Part shown: positions 29,338 through 41,201 of the stretch, in pieces | Layout: every line of letters begins with the position of its first letter | How positions within the stretch are numbered: position 1 is the stretch's first letter | Source of the DNA: Sceloporus undulatus | Lineage: Eukaryota; Chordata; Lepidosauria; Squamata; Phrynosomatidae | Assembly (NCBI RefSeq): GCF_019175285.1 | Contig: NC_056529.1 | Location: forward strand, 21,317,853 to 21,381,852 | Direction of reading: 5' to 3' | DNA length: 64,000 bases | Notes under the pieces: generated by a model | Told to the model about the DNA's origin: nothing | The model's database searches: none | What the model saw: the letters and a program-made list of their open reading frames with translations, nothing else | Translations under genes and position numbers: made by a program

Positions 29338-31319
29338 TTTATTTGTGTTTCCCCTCCTCTCCCAATGGATTGAAGCGGGGTTACAGACTACTAACAGCCA
29401 TCTTGTTTCCCTTTATGTCAGTGCCACCCAGAAGCTCAGTGGCCTTGGAGGAGGGAAAGATGCCTAGCTTTCTGCCCCTTCAGGCCCTGATCCACAAGGA
29501 AGAAGGGAGGGAGTATGAGAAAGCCTCAGAGGCCTTGTTTGCTCTCTTTTTTCCTCCTCCTGGATCTGCCTGTGAAGCATTAGTTCCAAACATCCCTGTT
29601 TACTCCATCTGTGTGTCTGTGCACTCCTACTTGATCCTTTTTTTAAAAATCCCATCCACGGCTGCTCCTGTACCACAGTGTTCAATGCCAAGAGCTGGAC
29701 ACTGCTCCCTGGGAAAATTCCAGAAGCTTAGCTTCTGTGGATCCCTAAACTTATCATTTCTGACTCCATAGTTTTCTGTGAGTTTTCCAGGCTATGTGGC
29801 TGCATTCTGGAAGAATTTATTCCTGATGTTTCACCTGCATTTTTGTCTACCATCTTGCCCAAAGGCTGTGAAAACCTTTGACTTCACATTACTTCACACC
29901 CTTCTGCAGGTGACAAAGAATATGGCCCAGGTGACCAAAGCCCTGGACAAAGCTCTCAACTCGATGGACCTTCAGAAAGTCTCTGCTGTGATGGACAAGT
30001 TTGAACAACAGGTCCAGAACTTGGATGTTCACACTTCGGTAAGTGGTTGTGTGTGCCATCTAGGTGCCATCTGTGCTGTAGCACACCAGAGCATTGGGGA
30101 GCATAGAATTCTAGAATCTCAGAGTTGGAAGGAACCACAAGGAACATATAGTCTAACCCCTTGCCATGCAAAAATTCATAGCTAAAGCACTGCTGAGAGA
30201 TCGCCATCCAACCTTTGTTGAAAAACCTCCAAAGGAGAGTCCATGCTCCTCCAAAGCAATCTGTTCTTGTTGAACAGCTTTACAGTAAAGAAATTCTCCC
30301 TAATGCTGCCAGGCCTGTCCCTCTCTTGCCCGTGCCACATTCTCACACCATCATCCTGTTTTCTGACATATGATAATATCCGGTTGAAATTCCAATGTTG
30401 GACTGTGTCCTCGGATACAGAAAACATCCCTCGGGCTCATATACAGTCTTCAAGAGTAAAGTCTGTTAATTTGGGTCTCTATCAACCTTTCTGTTCCCCT
30501 TATTTTTGTCAGTTGCCAAAGGCATCTGGGCTGTCCTCAGCTCCCTCATGCCAGGCTTGCCTTACTCCTCATGTCAGGCCTCTTTGTCCTGCTGACAAAC
30601 TTTGAGTAAATTTATTTTATCCCAGTGTTGTCCTTGGCTGGGGACACCCTTTTAGCTCAGGTAGGTTTCGTGGCATCTCATCCACTTTGCTGAAGTTCTT
30701 CATTTTGGCTTCCCGCAGGTGATGGAAGACTCCATGAGCTCAGCCACCACATTGACTACGCCCCAGGAGCAGGTGGACAGTCTGATTGTCCAGATTGCTG
30801 AGGAGAACGGCCTGGAGGTCATGGACCAGCTGAACCAGCTGCCTGAGGGGGCCTCGGCGGTGGGGGAGAGTTCTATGCGTTCCCAGGAGGACCAGCTATC
30901 ACGGAGGTTTGTTTGTTTCCCAGATGTCTGCAGGAGCCATGCTGCTGCATCCCAAGGGCAAGCAGATGTCATGCAGCCTGTGGCTTCTTAGATTCTTGGA
31001 GATCTTTAAAAGATGCTGTCAGCCCAGGGCAGAGCACCACTTGGATATGAATGGGAATCGTGTGTCTGGTCAGATGTTGGAATGCAGCTCCCATAATTGG
31101 TTGTACTGGTCAGGGTTGCTGGGACTTGCTATCCTGCAACATGGGGTGGAGGATTACCTGGTCGACAGGTGACTTGAAGACATGTATGTCTGCACATGGT
31201 CCAAAATACAAACTTTGATGGTCTCAGTTGCTCTTTCTGTGCCTTCTATATATCATTCTCATCTGCTAATTTCCTCCCTTTCCTTCCCTCCTTTCAGGTT
31301 GGCTGCCTTGCGGAATTAG
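22636..31319 (+). CDS. CHMP1A: Charged multivesicular body protein 1a (ESCRT-III)
   Basis: Seven coding exons: 22636-22642, 24673-24692, 28254-28331, 28954-29100, 29910-30038, 30719-30906 and 31298-31319. They add up to 591 nt and 196 aa, the same length as human, with all phases consistent. The first exon supplies only seven coding bases and the second only twenty. The basic helical Snf7 core runs from [16 protein letters not shown] to the acidic C-terminal half, and the MIT-interacting end LSRRLAALRN is intact. The protein is an ESCRT-III subunit that polymerises on membranes and recruits VPS4 and spastin-type MIT proteins in multivesicular body sorting and abscission (family knowledge). 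Expression likely comes from the divergent promoter shared with SPATA33. Differences from human are conservative. Confidence 0.98.
23100..23620 (+). mobile_element. CR1 LINE 3' portion, truncated
   Basis: CTGTGTCCAGTTCTGGGCA-like sequence at about 23207, GGGTCTGGAAACCATGGAGC, CAGCCTGGAGAAGAGAAGG and GGAACTTCCTGAGAG occur in the CR1 order; the extreme 3' tail has been lost. It lies in CHMP1A intron 1. Confidence 0.85.
24360..24585 (+). mobile_element. Sauria/ACA-type SINE
   Basis: Carries GGGTTTGAGTCCCACTCAA (B-box region), GTGACGTTGGGCAAGTGAC, AATCTTGCCACGAAAACCC and GAAGGCACACAGTGACAA. A minus-strand fragment of a second copy (CTTCAAGTCATTTCTGGC) abuts it at 24290-24358. Both lie in CHMP1A intron 1. 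Confidence 0.85.
24773..25447. other. CHMP1A intron 2, first part, no gene seen
   Basis: Unique-looking sequence with short open frames but no splice-supported exon and no recognised domain. Confidence 0.5.
25448..25685. mobile_element. GGTTGCCATAAG...TGGCCACCCC element, hAT-like
   Basis: Has repeated AAATGTAGGACA and ATGGAGGACA phrases, CATGTTTCTTAGGCATGGTC and the TGGCCACCC end. It is the same family as 20335-20595. Confidence 0.6.
25940..27310. mobile_element. Cluster of CTACAAATCCC foldback elements
   Basis: At least five partial or complete copies follow one another, seen from GCATCTACACTGGAGAAATA at 26079, GCATCCACACTGAGGAAATA-like phrases at about 26458 and 26630, and GTGCTATGGAATCCTGGGAA at 26902, to GAATCCCATAGCACTGAGCC at about 27259. 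One copy of the hAT-like GGTGACC element (26213-26390) is nested inside. A poly-G/GGA-rich stretch lies at 27025-27120. All are in CHMP1A intron 2. Confidence 0.75.
27311..28253. other. CHMP1A intron 2, last part
   Basis: Mostly unique sequence. A G-rich stretch at about 27700-27850 alternates GGGGAGGGAGGG and GGGGGGGGAGG runs and could form G-quadruplexes. No exon is seen before the polypyrimidine tract and acceptor TCTCTAG ahead of CHMP1A exon 3. Confidence 0.55.
29298..29400 (-). repeat. (AAT)n with ATTTATTTG-type repeat tail
   Basis: (AAT)n at about 29308-29335 is followed by AAAATTTATTTGTGTTTCCC and GATTGAAGCGGGGTTACAGA, the inverted form of the common GGCGGGATATAAAT tail. It lies in CHMP1A intron 4. 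Confidence 0.7.
30100..30310 (-). mobile_element. CR1 LINE 3' end, inverted
   Basis: ATAGAATTCTAGAATCTCAG followed by AGTTGGAAGGAACCACAAGG, then CTCCAAAGCAATCTGTTC and AGAAATTCTCCCTAATG, match an inverted 3' CR1 fragment. It lies in CHMP1A intron 5. Confidence 0.8.
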
Positions 31320-32765
31320 CTCTTCCTCTCCACTCATGGACTGTTGCTGATGCCTTGTTTGCCTATGATTTGTGGGGTTACCATGGGAGGTTATACCCCT
31401 CAACCTTCCTTCCTTCCCAACTTTCCTCTTCTGTGACCAGAAAAAAGGCTGATCCCTCCAACAGCTCTGGGGCTGCTGGATTCATCCATGGACTTGAGCA
31501 GCGTTCTTGGCGAATATCTGGGGTTTTTGTTGTTGGGTGGGCAGAGGAGAAGATGGCTGGGAGGAGGGAGGCAGCTTTCCTGGACTGGATTTGTTTTTTG
31601 TTCCCCCTTCACTCCTTTCAGCCTACATTTCCTGTAGCCCTCTTAGGCAGGTGCTCATTGGCCACAAGGAGCACATAACTCTTGCACATGATTCAAGCAT
31701 AGCTTGTGTGAGATTTGGACCATTCGCATTTTTAAGAGGGACAGATACCTGTAAGTGTGGAGCTGGGCATGGTATCAGTCACCATCCTCCTTTATTATTC
31801 TTAGAGTCGCTCCCACAACCCAATGCTCTTCAGTAACTGGATCCAGGATGATGAGAGTTCTAGTCTAGCCCCTCTGGGGTGTACTGGGTGGCTTGGGGTG
31901 GTATTTTATGGCAATGAGGCCTGTTGAAACTGAGTCAGATAAGACTTCCAGTGCATCAGGAGGATGGGTGTTTCCCTTTTTCCTTTCTCTCCTGGATCTC
32001 ACCTGCCTTTGATTTGCACACCTTTAAGTGACCTTTGAACACCATGCTCCTCTATTCTCCTCCTCTCTGGTCCACCCCACAGACACTCACTGATGCCTCT
32101 TATGCTCTCTTTTGCGGGTGAGCCTTTTGCAGGCATCGGCGCTTCCCTCCTGTTGGTTTGCAGTCTGTTAATTTTGTTCCCCCAGTTCTGGCATGTACAT
32201 CACTTTCCTAAAATTGGAGGGGAGGAATCCTCTCCTCCCATGTACATAAATACTTTGGTCCTTCTTATGGTCTTAGAAATTTGGGCCTTTTTGTTCTGAG
32301 ACACCCTTTTCAGTGACGTGTGGGCTCTTAATACATGGGTTCTGACCTGTTTCTGCCTGAAGATGTAAAAGGAGAGAAGAGTCCTCCCGATTTTTAGGAC
32401 TCAGCTTTCCCATAAACCCAGTCAGAGCTCATGATGGAGCTGTGGTCTCCCCCATTGCTGCAGGTATTTAAAAGGAGGCTATTCTTTCGTGTTCTCTCTT
32501 GCACTCTCATTTTTTTGAAAAGCCCACGTCTGTCTGCCAAGGGCTTGATGATAGGCTACTACTGGCCCTGATCTTCCAAGCTCCACTTTTTTGCCAGGTG
32601 GGCAGATGGTCTGTGACCGTAACCCTTGCGGGCACGCCTTTTACTAGCTCTCTTGGTGGAAAAAAATTGTCTTCTGTTGCCTTTTTTTTAAAGGGGAAAA
32701 AATTAAAGTGAATGCTGTCATTTATTTGATGCTGTTTTAAATAAATGAATTCTCTCTGGTAGTCA
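31320..32765 (+). other. CHMP1A: CHMP1A 3' UTR with poly(A) signal
   Basis: About 1.4 kb of unique sequence without repeats follows the stop and ends at AATAAA (32740-32745), with an ATTAAA at 32702. The freedom from repeats in such a repeat-rich window, and a length similar to the mammalian UTR, support one long 3' UTR. Confidence 0.7.
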
Positions 32766-33299
32766 TGTAGAGTCATCCGGGGACTTGCATCTCTTTTCAA
32801 TAGCCAAGGCATTGAGAGATGAGCAGGGCTGAGCAACTGTGCAGCCCTTTTGTCAGCATACCTAGTGGTTAGGGATGATAGGAGTTGCAAGTCAGAAACA
32901 TCTGGAGGATCATGGTTGCCCTTCCTTGGGAAAGAGAGTCCTGGCATGCAGTGCTGGTCTGCAGGACTTAGAATTGTAGGCTGCTGCTGTGATGAGACCA
33001 GAGGGAATTGCACAGCCCTTCAGAATTGCATTTCTCAGCATCCCTTGTCTTTGGCTGTGCTAGTTATGACTTCTGGGAGTTCATGTTCAACACCATCCAG
33101 AATGCTGAATGATTCCTAGCCCTGGTTGAGGCCCACAGGCCAAGGACCCCTATGTTCTTGCTCCCTGAGAGTTGAATCAACAGTCATTTTGGTGGCAAAG
33201 GTTCTTTAGCTCAACTTAGTGGTGCTCTCTTTCTTAAGAACCATCCAAATGACCTTTTCAAACAGGCAGCATTTTCAACCTGAAAGGCTAAGAGACGAA

Positions 33300-34015
33300 G
33301 AGGATGTCTATATGGATTCCACTTCATCTTCCATCCTGTGGAATCCTGGGATTTATAGTTGGTTTGGGCTGTCTGCTAGAGTTCAAAGGTGGGTACTGGA
33401 ACTCCATAGCAGAGAATTCTAAATGCCTCCTCAAAGTACAGATCCTAGAATTCCATAGGATGAAGCCAGGACAGTTGAAAGTAGTTGTCATTGTCTGCCT
33501 TTGAGTCATTTCTGACTTGTGACAACTCTAAGGTGACCCCCGTTGTGTAGTGTCTTCAGTCTGATTTGTTCAGAGGAGGTTCGCTGTTGCTTTCCTCCGA
33601 GGCTGAGAGTGTGGGACATGCCCAAGGCCATGCAGAGGGGTTTCAAATTAATTTGAACCCTGGTCTTCCAAATCAACTCCAATTTATGGCAGTCCTTATC
33701 ACAGGCATCTTGCAGCACCTTTGAGTGAAAGAAGTTGAAGCATAAGCTTTTGTGGACTTGGTCTACTTCATCAGATGCAAGTGTACGAAAGCTTGTGTAC
33801 GAAAGCTTGTGCTACAACGTCTTTCACACATAGATCATATCCGGAGTAGCATGTTGGTAACGTGTGTTTTATGCCATTTCGGATATCCCAGTAAAGGTAT
33901 CGCTATTTTGGATGTTATTACTCTTTTGCTCAGTTGTTCTCAAAGGTGCTACAAAGATCCCTTTGCAGACTGATATTCCAGACTAACGTGGCTGTATCTT
34001 CGCACTCTTTATCAC
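33300..34015. mobile_element. Foldback, inverted SINE and GTAGCACCTTTGAG element
   Basis: A CTACAAATCCC-type foldback spans about 33305-33487. An inverted Sauria/ACA SINE follows (about 33488-33690; CTTTGAGTCATTTCTGACTT, then ATTTGAACCCTGGTCTTCC). At about 33700-34010 AGCACCTTTGAG and CTCAAAGGTGCT are inverted arms of a further element that ends in GACTAACGTGGCTGTATCTT. Confidence 0.7.
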
Positions 34016-34920
34016 AGAGTTTGCTTGGCAAGATTTCTTCAGAGGCTTTTCATTGCCTTCCATGGTTTCCATGGCTGAGCAAATTCAAACCTTGGCCTTC
34101 CAGGGTCTTAATCTAACACTCAGAGCTCTCGACTCTGTTAAAAATGTTTATCAGGTATAACCGTACTCCAAACTCTCTTTACACGTAAGAGGCGTGAACA
34201 GGTGCTTGTTTTGTGCCAGGAGATCTCTTCCGCAGTGTCTGTCTTGGGCAGGAGACATCCTTGACGTCTCTCTGTGTTGTGTCTACACACCACAAACGCC
34301 AACTGCCAAGTAATTATTTCCTTTTCTAAACTTCCTGCAGCATATGGTTCAAGAGACAAAAGGTGGTGATGCTTGTGTCTTGCGCAGAAGAGCACAAGCT
34401 GATCAAAATCCTCACTAGAACAACTGGTTCCGTCTCCCCCTTTTCTTCCGCTTGGCCTTGCAGTCGATGCTCTTGTCGCCAGAGGTCTCCCTATTCCTAA
34501 AAAGTCGGTCCTGTTTTCCAATTGTCTCCATCCTTCACCCTTCGCCCTTGTAAAGACACTGCTACTAGCATTGCCAAGTTGTCAAAACAGGAATAAAGGA
34601 TAGTTGGAATTCATGGCATTCGGGTTAGCAATCGGGGAGCAGCTGTCAATACGTTTGTATTCTCTATCCTAAGCAAAACTATTGCTTTCAGTAAACTTAG
34701 CCACATATTTCTCTGCAAGATCAACATTGTCCACATTCATAAATTGCATGAGGCACACATTTATGAAGAGCCTACACCCCAATATATTGGATTTTTTCTT
34801 TCTTTTTGCATCTTGTTCGGTCTGTATACAAGGAAAAGTTTTCCAACCCCCCAAAAGGGACTTCTCTTATAAGAGAGACCTGGTGCTCCTAGAAGAGACA
34901 AGATTTCCAGCTTTTAAATA
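34016..34920. other. Intergenic DNA between CHMP1A and DPEP1 3' ends
   Basis: I see no exon or clear repeat apart from a short inverted SINE tail at 34020-34110 (GAGGCTTTTCATTGCC). Confidence 0.5.
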
Positions 34921-34925
34921 TGGGA

Positions 34926-35215
34926 AATGTTGTGCCTTCAAGTCATTTTTGACTTATGGCAATCCTAAAGTGAACTTATGGGGTTTCCTTGGCAGGATTT
35001 GCCCAGAGGGTTAAACAAATAGCATGCACCTGAGTTTATACTGTAATGAAATCTAAGATATAGCCGTGTTAGTCTGTAGAAGCAATATGTAGAGAGATCT
35101 TGTAGCACCTTTGAGACTTAACTGAAAAAAAGAATTTTCTTCCTTTCTTTCAGTGAGTCTCAATGTCTTTCTTTCATTTAGTCTCAAAGGTGCTTCAAGA
35201 TCTCTCTTCATTTAG
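34926..35215. mobile_element. Inverted SINE fragment and GTAGCACCTTTGAG foldback
   Basis: GCCTTCAAGTCATTTTTGAC at 34936 marks an inverted Sauria/ACA SINE tail. From about 35050, AGCCGTGTTAGTCTGTAGAA, TTGTAGCACCTTTGAGAC and, inverted, GTCTCAAAGGTGCTTCAAGA form a foldback element of about 150 bp, the same family as at 33700-34010. Confidence 0.7.
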
Positions 35216-37651
35216 TAATGAAATCTGTTATGGGTCCACAAGATGCAAGGCCCTGGGGTGCATCAGAAGTGTCCAAACTCTGACTCAAGCATAGAAGCCT
35301 GCAGGGAGCTATCGGATGCAGTTCTGTGCCTCTGCAACCATTTTGAGGCTTAAGGATGCCTTTCTGTGCTGCAAGACAGGTTCCCATTGTGCACATGCAT
35401 GCGCCAGTCAGCCTGCCATGGAGGGGGGGTTGTTGTTTTCCTATCCTGCCTCCTCTTTGTGGGGTCAAGCCAAAGTGGAGAGCCGGCTGCCCCTCTCCTG
35501 CTCCAGCTCTGAGCATCTTCCCACGCAGAAGCATCTCTGTGCTGCAGCAAGCGAGCCAAACGCAATCGGAAGCCGCGTCCCTTTCCAGGTCTGTTTGTGC
35601 AGGTGCCTGTGGCCGCCTCCGCTCCAGAGACAGGCTGTTCTCAAAATGCCAGCGGAAGCTTCTAATTAGCTGGCTGATGAGCTAATTAATTGCTAATGAG
35701 GAGCGCTTGGACCAAGGCTGGGGAATGGGAAAGCAACAACCAACTGGATGCCGTTGGATTGCTCTTGGATGGCACTTGGCAAGGTGGGCCACTGTGCATC
35801 GGGTGAAGTCAATGCCCTTTCCCCAGCTGCACTGGCATTGATTTAGCTTGAATTTGGGGCATTTTGACCCTTTTTCAATTACGGGAGAGAAGGTTATAGG
35901 CGACAGAACAAAACTGCCATTTTTTGGCGCGTTTTTATGGTGACGTGGGGGATTTGGCAGTGATTTTCACTCTCTGGGAAGACTGACTTTGGGCAAGTTA
36001 TACTCTCTCAGCTTCATAGGATAGCCATGGCAACCCCTTCTGAGGAAACTTGCCAAGAAAACCCCATGAATAGGATCAGTTTAGGTTTGCCGTAAGTTGG
36101 AAACGACTTAAAGACACATAAGAAGAACAACAATGCTTGGAATAAGACTATGAAGCCTGAGTTTTAAAAAAGGAAAATTTATTACAAGAAATACATCTGG
36201 AAATTAAGACTGTAAGGTCAGGGTTATCCCAGGCTCAGGCCCCAAATCTCTATGATGTCACAAGGGTGATGTCATCCATCAGAATAACCTCAAGCATTGG
36301 GCAGAGTTGGCAGGCACAGAGTTGGACATAGAAACGAATATCAGAGCAGAGGTGGGCATCTCTGGCCCATACTCCCCACTGGCCCTATATAGGAAATATG
36401 GTTCATGCTACCAGGCAGATAGGTTTTAGAGTCCTTGTGAGCATCCTGGCCAAACGTGAGCAACTTTTTGGTGGCGTAGAAAGGGCTAATATGCCCGTTG
36501 ATGGACCCAGCTGGATACTTCTGCTTTAGCTTGGCAGCCTAAAGCTGAGAAAGGATCTGCTGCAGCTGGGAATAAAGCAGTCCAGGGGAGAAAACTCCTG
36601 GTTTTGCAGTTCTGGTGGCTATTGGGATGCAGACTTTGATTTTGTTTCTTTGCTTCTGCACATACAAACCACATTGCCCATCTTCCTTTGCCCTAGGGGA
36701 GTGTGTGCATTCAATTTTGGGGTCCTTTCCCAATGGGCAGCTGGGGGAAATGGAGTTTCCTCATGGGGAAAGCATTTGTTGGCCAGTTCTACCCTTTGCA
36801 AGGAGGGGATACTGGAACCCATCTGCTAAAGGATTTTGTGGTGCTTCTTCAGCTGCAAAACACCTGCTATCTCCATTTCCCACCCATAAAACAGATCTCA
36901 CAGCAACACTATATGTCAGTTTTTGGTTCCACATAAGGTCTTGCGGAGGCTGGAATGACAACCAGTTCCAGTTTAAGGGAGCTGGTTATTTTTTGCCTGG
37001 AGAAGAGAAGACTGAGAAGTTAGGCGAGAGCCTGCTTTTAATATCTGGAGGGATTGTCAGCTTGTTTTTGTGCTGTTCCAGAGGGAAGGACACAAAACAA
37101 TAGTAGACATTCAAAGGGAGAGAAGGAAGAACTTTCCACCGGTAAGAGCTGTTCAGCGGCGGAATGGACTAGGGATGCAAATAATATTCAATAATTATTC
37201 ATTACCAGGTTGGAAAATGGTGTTTGTTTGGGGGTTTTTGGGCAGCCAAGAACTCCAGACCAGTCAGAATCTTGAACAGTTTTCTCCTGTTATTTGACAT
37301 CCTGGAATATTGTACAGGAATTAATTCTGCAGAGAAAAACATATGGGTTTTTTTTTTTTTTTTTGCACACATACAAACCCTGTTTCCTGCACAGAAAATG
37401 AGTTTTCTATGCAGATAAAATAATGTGCAGATAACAGGTGCTCTGTAAAGAAAACATGTTTCTCTCTGGATAATAATTCCCTCTTAACACAATTTTGAAT
37501 ATTTCTGATTTTTCTATGACAACCAATTTATGTGAGAACGAAATAGTCAAGGTTTGGCTTCCCTAGAATGGACTCACGCAGGAAAACCTCTCTCCCAGGA
37601 AGAGTTGCCCAAGAAAGAGTTGCACCAAGGAAGGAGCAGTTGTTGGGTTTC
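35216..37651. other. DPEP1 3' flank and possible 3' UTR
   Basis: On the minus strand the first AATAAA after the DPEP1 stop is at 36183-36178, about 1.47 kb downstream, so the 3' UTR could reach there. A Sauria/ACA SINE lies at about 35985-36135 (CTTGCCAAGAAAACCCCATG) and a CR1-like fragment at about 36980-37165 (TTTGCCTGGAGAAGAGAAG). The 35216-35980 part has no supported gene. Confidence 0.5.
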
Positions 37652-40600
37652 CTAGAGAAGGAATAGGAGCAAGAGAAGGAAGGCGGACACGGCCGGCCGG
37701 AGTCTGCTATGGTCCCCACTGTCCAGGTACCCATAGCGGGTGCGACATTCTCCTTGAAGCGCCTCAAATGCAATGGGGAGGTCATCCGGAGCCACGGCTT
37801 GGTGAGCCAGCGCATCTCGCACCTAGGAAGCAAGTTTGCAGTTTAAGATCTGTTTTGCGGTTTGAGGTTGGTTACTTTATACAGTCAGCCCTCCGCATTT
37901 ACATCTTTGACTTTTGCAGATTTGATTAACTGTGGTTTTGATTAATATTATTATCATTACATGTGTCCCTCCATATTCGCACCCACCTACTAACAAGCAG
38001 CAAACTGCTCAAGTGCTGATGATTGTATTTAAAGCCATATAAATATCTTAGGAGCTAGGATACCCACCATGTACCTTCCTAATATCTGATCCTGTACACA
38101 ATACAGACACACATAGTGTGGTGATTTTGAGTGTTGGACTAGAACTCTGGGAAATCAGGGTTCAAATGGCCACTCAACCATGGAAAGCTACTGGGTGACC
38201 TTGGGAAAGTCACATGCTCTCAGCCTCAAAGGAAGACCATGGCAAACATGCTCTGAATAAATAGGTTCACCTTAAGATGGTCATATTCCAGAAATGACTC
38301 GAAGGCACATAACCACAGCAACTACCACAACATTACAGCCTTTTAGGAGTTGAAACACACACACAAAACCTGGAGAACTATCTCATGGTGGTTTCTTGAA
38401 GAAGCAGAGGTGACCATCTGGGGCAGATGAGGAGGGCTGGACTTGGGAGGCCCAGAGGTTTCCCCAGTTAGATCCAGGCCATGTTTGGTCAGGAGAAGAA
38501 GACCTTGCTTTCCTCCTTGATTCCCCCTTGCATTTGGGGGTCTCAGGGGTCTCACCTGCTCCACTTGCCGGAGGACCCTCAATAGGTTGTAGGCCAAGGC
38601 GCCTCTCACTTCTTCCTCCGTCCATTTCCGTCTCAGCAGCTCTGCGACTAAGTCCGGGTATCCAGAGACATCCTTCAAGCCCTCTGGGAGTCTGTGCAAG
38701 GACAAAGAGACTCTCACAACCAAGACAGGGGAAGATGGCTGGGCTTTCCTCCACTTTTAATCCCAGTGGAAGGGAAGTCCCCCCCCCAAGTAAGTATTAA
38801 ACTGGCATAAAGGTCTCCAGGTTCTCACGCCGGATTCTCAGCTTGGACTTGAAAAAGATATTTGGACTAGCCGGGCCCAGCTTTTCCAAATGCCCATGCA
38901 TGCACCCCAAAACACATGGACAGTTGGACACCTTCCCTCTCCTACCTGGTAACACCATCATAGTCCCCTCCAAAACCAACAGCGCCTGCTCCAGCAACGC
39001 GTTTGACGTGGTCCAGGTGGTCTGGAGGCAAAAAGAGCAGACATTGGGTCAAAACCTCAGTGGGGCCTGATCCCATCCTTGCCTTCTCTCTTGTTCACCC
39101 GACACACCTTTGCCGGACTCACCTGCCACCTGCGTGAGGTTGGCTTGGCGGCTGCATGAGACGTAGTCGTTGTAGAAGTTCACCATGACCAGGCCTTGGG
39201 ACTTGTTCTGCAGGGAAGATGCAGCGAAGAAGTTGAGACGTAGGGACCCCTTCTTCCCTCCCTCTTGTTCATAGTAGGAATGGCTTCTCCCACAATCCAT
39301 GATGTCTCTGCTCTAGGGCTGGCTCTCTTTTGCTATCTTTTTCCTTGGGGTAATGGCAACCATGGCAGTGGAGTGAATCCACGTTGGGCTTTAGTCTGAA
39401 CATTAAAAGAGCTCTGTTCCAATTGCCGAGAGCCCTATTTTCAATGTGAAGTCAAAGGCTTTTGTGGCTGGCATCCATAGGTTTTTGTGGGTTTTTTGGG
39501 CTATGTGGCCATGTTCTAGAAGAGCCCTGTTTTCCACCTCCAAAAGCTTTAGTGCTTTGCATAGATCTTTAAAGGCTGGAATTCAGGGTGCATCTACACT
39601 GTAGAAATAATGCAGCTTGACACTACTTCAGCTGCCATGGCTCCAGCCTGCAGAACCCTGGGATTTGTACTTTTGCTAGGCACCAGCACACTTTGGTAGA
39701 GAAGGTGAAAGACCTTGTAAAATTACACATCCCAGGATTATATACACAGAGAGACACCAGAGAAAGACACCGGCACTTTCAGTATTTAAATAATCTGTTA
39801 ATAGGGAGAACCTATGAGAACAGATGGACTATAAATATCTCAGCATCTCCCTCGGTCCTGCATTGCTGACAACCATCCATCTTCCTTGGGAGATTTGAGG
39901 GTGGGTGGGTTTTTAGGTTATAAGGCTTTTATGATATTAATCGTTTGGTATTTTAATGTATTTTAATGTGGTTTTAATGTAAGTCACCTCGATCCAATTG
40001 GAGGGACGGGATATAAATATTATTATTATTATTACTATTATTATTAATCCTTGATTGATTTGCCTGTTGCCTAGAACTCTGCCTGGACTCGGACTGTTCT
40101 TTTGGATTACCCTTTGTACCACTTTCCTGCACTGACCACTGACCTGAGATGGACCTGGACTGGCTTAGATGACCTCTGCTTTTCTACAGATGGCTTGGTG
40201 AGCTTGGACTCTCTTTCCCTTTCCCTGCTTAAGAGGCTGAGGCTTTGGACTGGGAGTTTGGCTAGCTTCCCAATGGCAAAACAGGACAGTTATTGGCGGT
40301 ATGAGCTTGACACTAAAACAATATGGTTGGTGTTTGTGGCTCCATCCCTTTTGGCCTTCTCACCCCTTGAATCCAGCCCATGAGGGACATCTCTGAGATC
40401 GAATTTAGGGCTCACCACTCGGAGGAGAACATCATCTGGGACATTGCGCCGATGTGCACAAATAGCATAGGCAGAGGAGTGGCTGAAGATCACTGGTGCC
40501 TGGGAGACATCCAGAGCATCATTCATTGTGTCCACAGAGACATGGGCCAAGTCGACCACCATGCCCAGGCGGTTCATTTCCTTGACCACGCGCTGTTGGG

Positions 40601-41154
40601 TAGAAAATACAGGGGAAAGCTTTTGGAGGCTTTGCTTACCTTGGCATTCATTTTTTAAATCACCTCCAAAGGAGACCTTCAAAGACTACAATACTATAGG
40701 TGTCAATTCAGGGGCAAGCTTCTTCCTCTTCTGCGCTGCCAGTCCCTCCACAGAGTCTCCACTCACCTTCCCAAATTCACTCAAACCCTGATGGACGGGA
40801 TGCTCTGAAGTTGTGTCCACCAACCAGTTGTCAGCCCTGCAGAGGAAACAATGTGCCAGATGAGGGGGGCAAGGAACAACAACAACATCTGAAGGCCCAT
40901 TGCAAATCTGGATCTTGTGTCCTTACCAAGGTGTGTTGCAGCTGTGAGTCAGGGTCATGTAGCGCACGCCCAGCTGGTAGAAGGTGCGCAGGACGGCCAA
41001 GCTGCTGTCAATGGAGTGTCCACCCTCCACACCGATCAGACTGGCCACCCGTCCGGCACGAAAAGCATTCTCAATGCCTACAACAGAAGAGTCTTTTATT
41101 AATGCCTAGGCCAAGGAAGGCATGGGATTAAGAAGGAAGATGTTGGCATTAAAA

Positions 41155-41201
<47 letters not shown>

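Noticed and set aside
29172-29771. 199-codon plus-strand frame in CHMP1A intron 4
   Set aside because: It includes an (AAT)n poly-Asn run and a repeat tail and has no splice-supported link to CHMP1A.
35208-35685. Several overlapping open frames near 35.2-35.7 kb
   Set aside because: They occur on both strands, have no recognisable domain and no splice signals that join to a larger gene.
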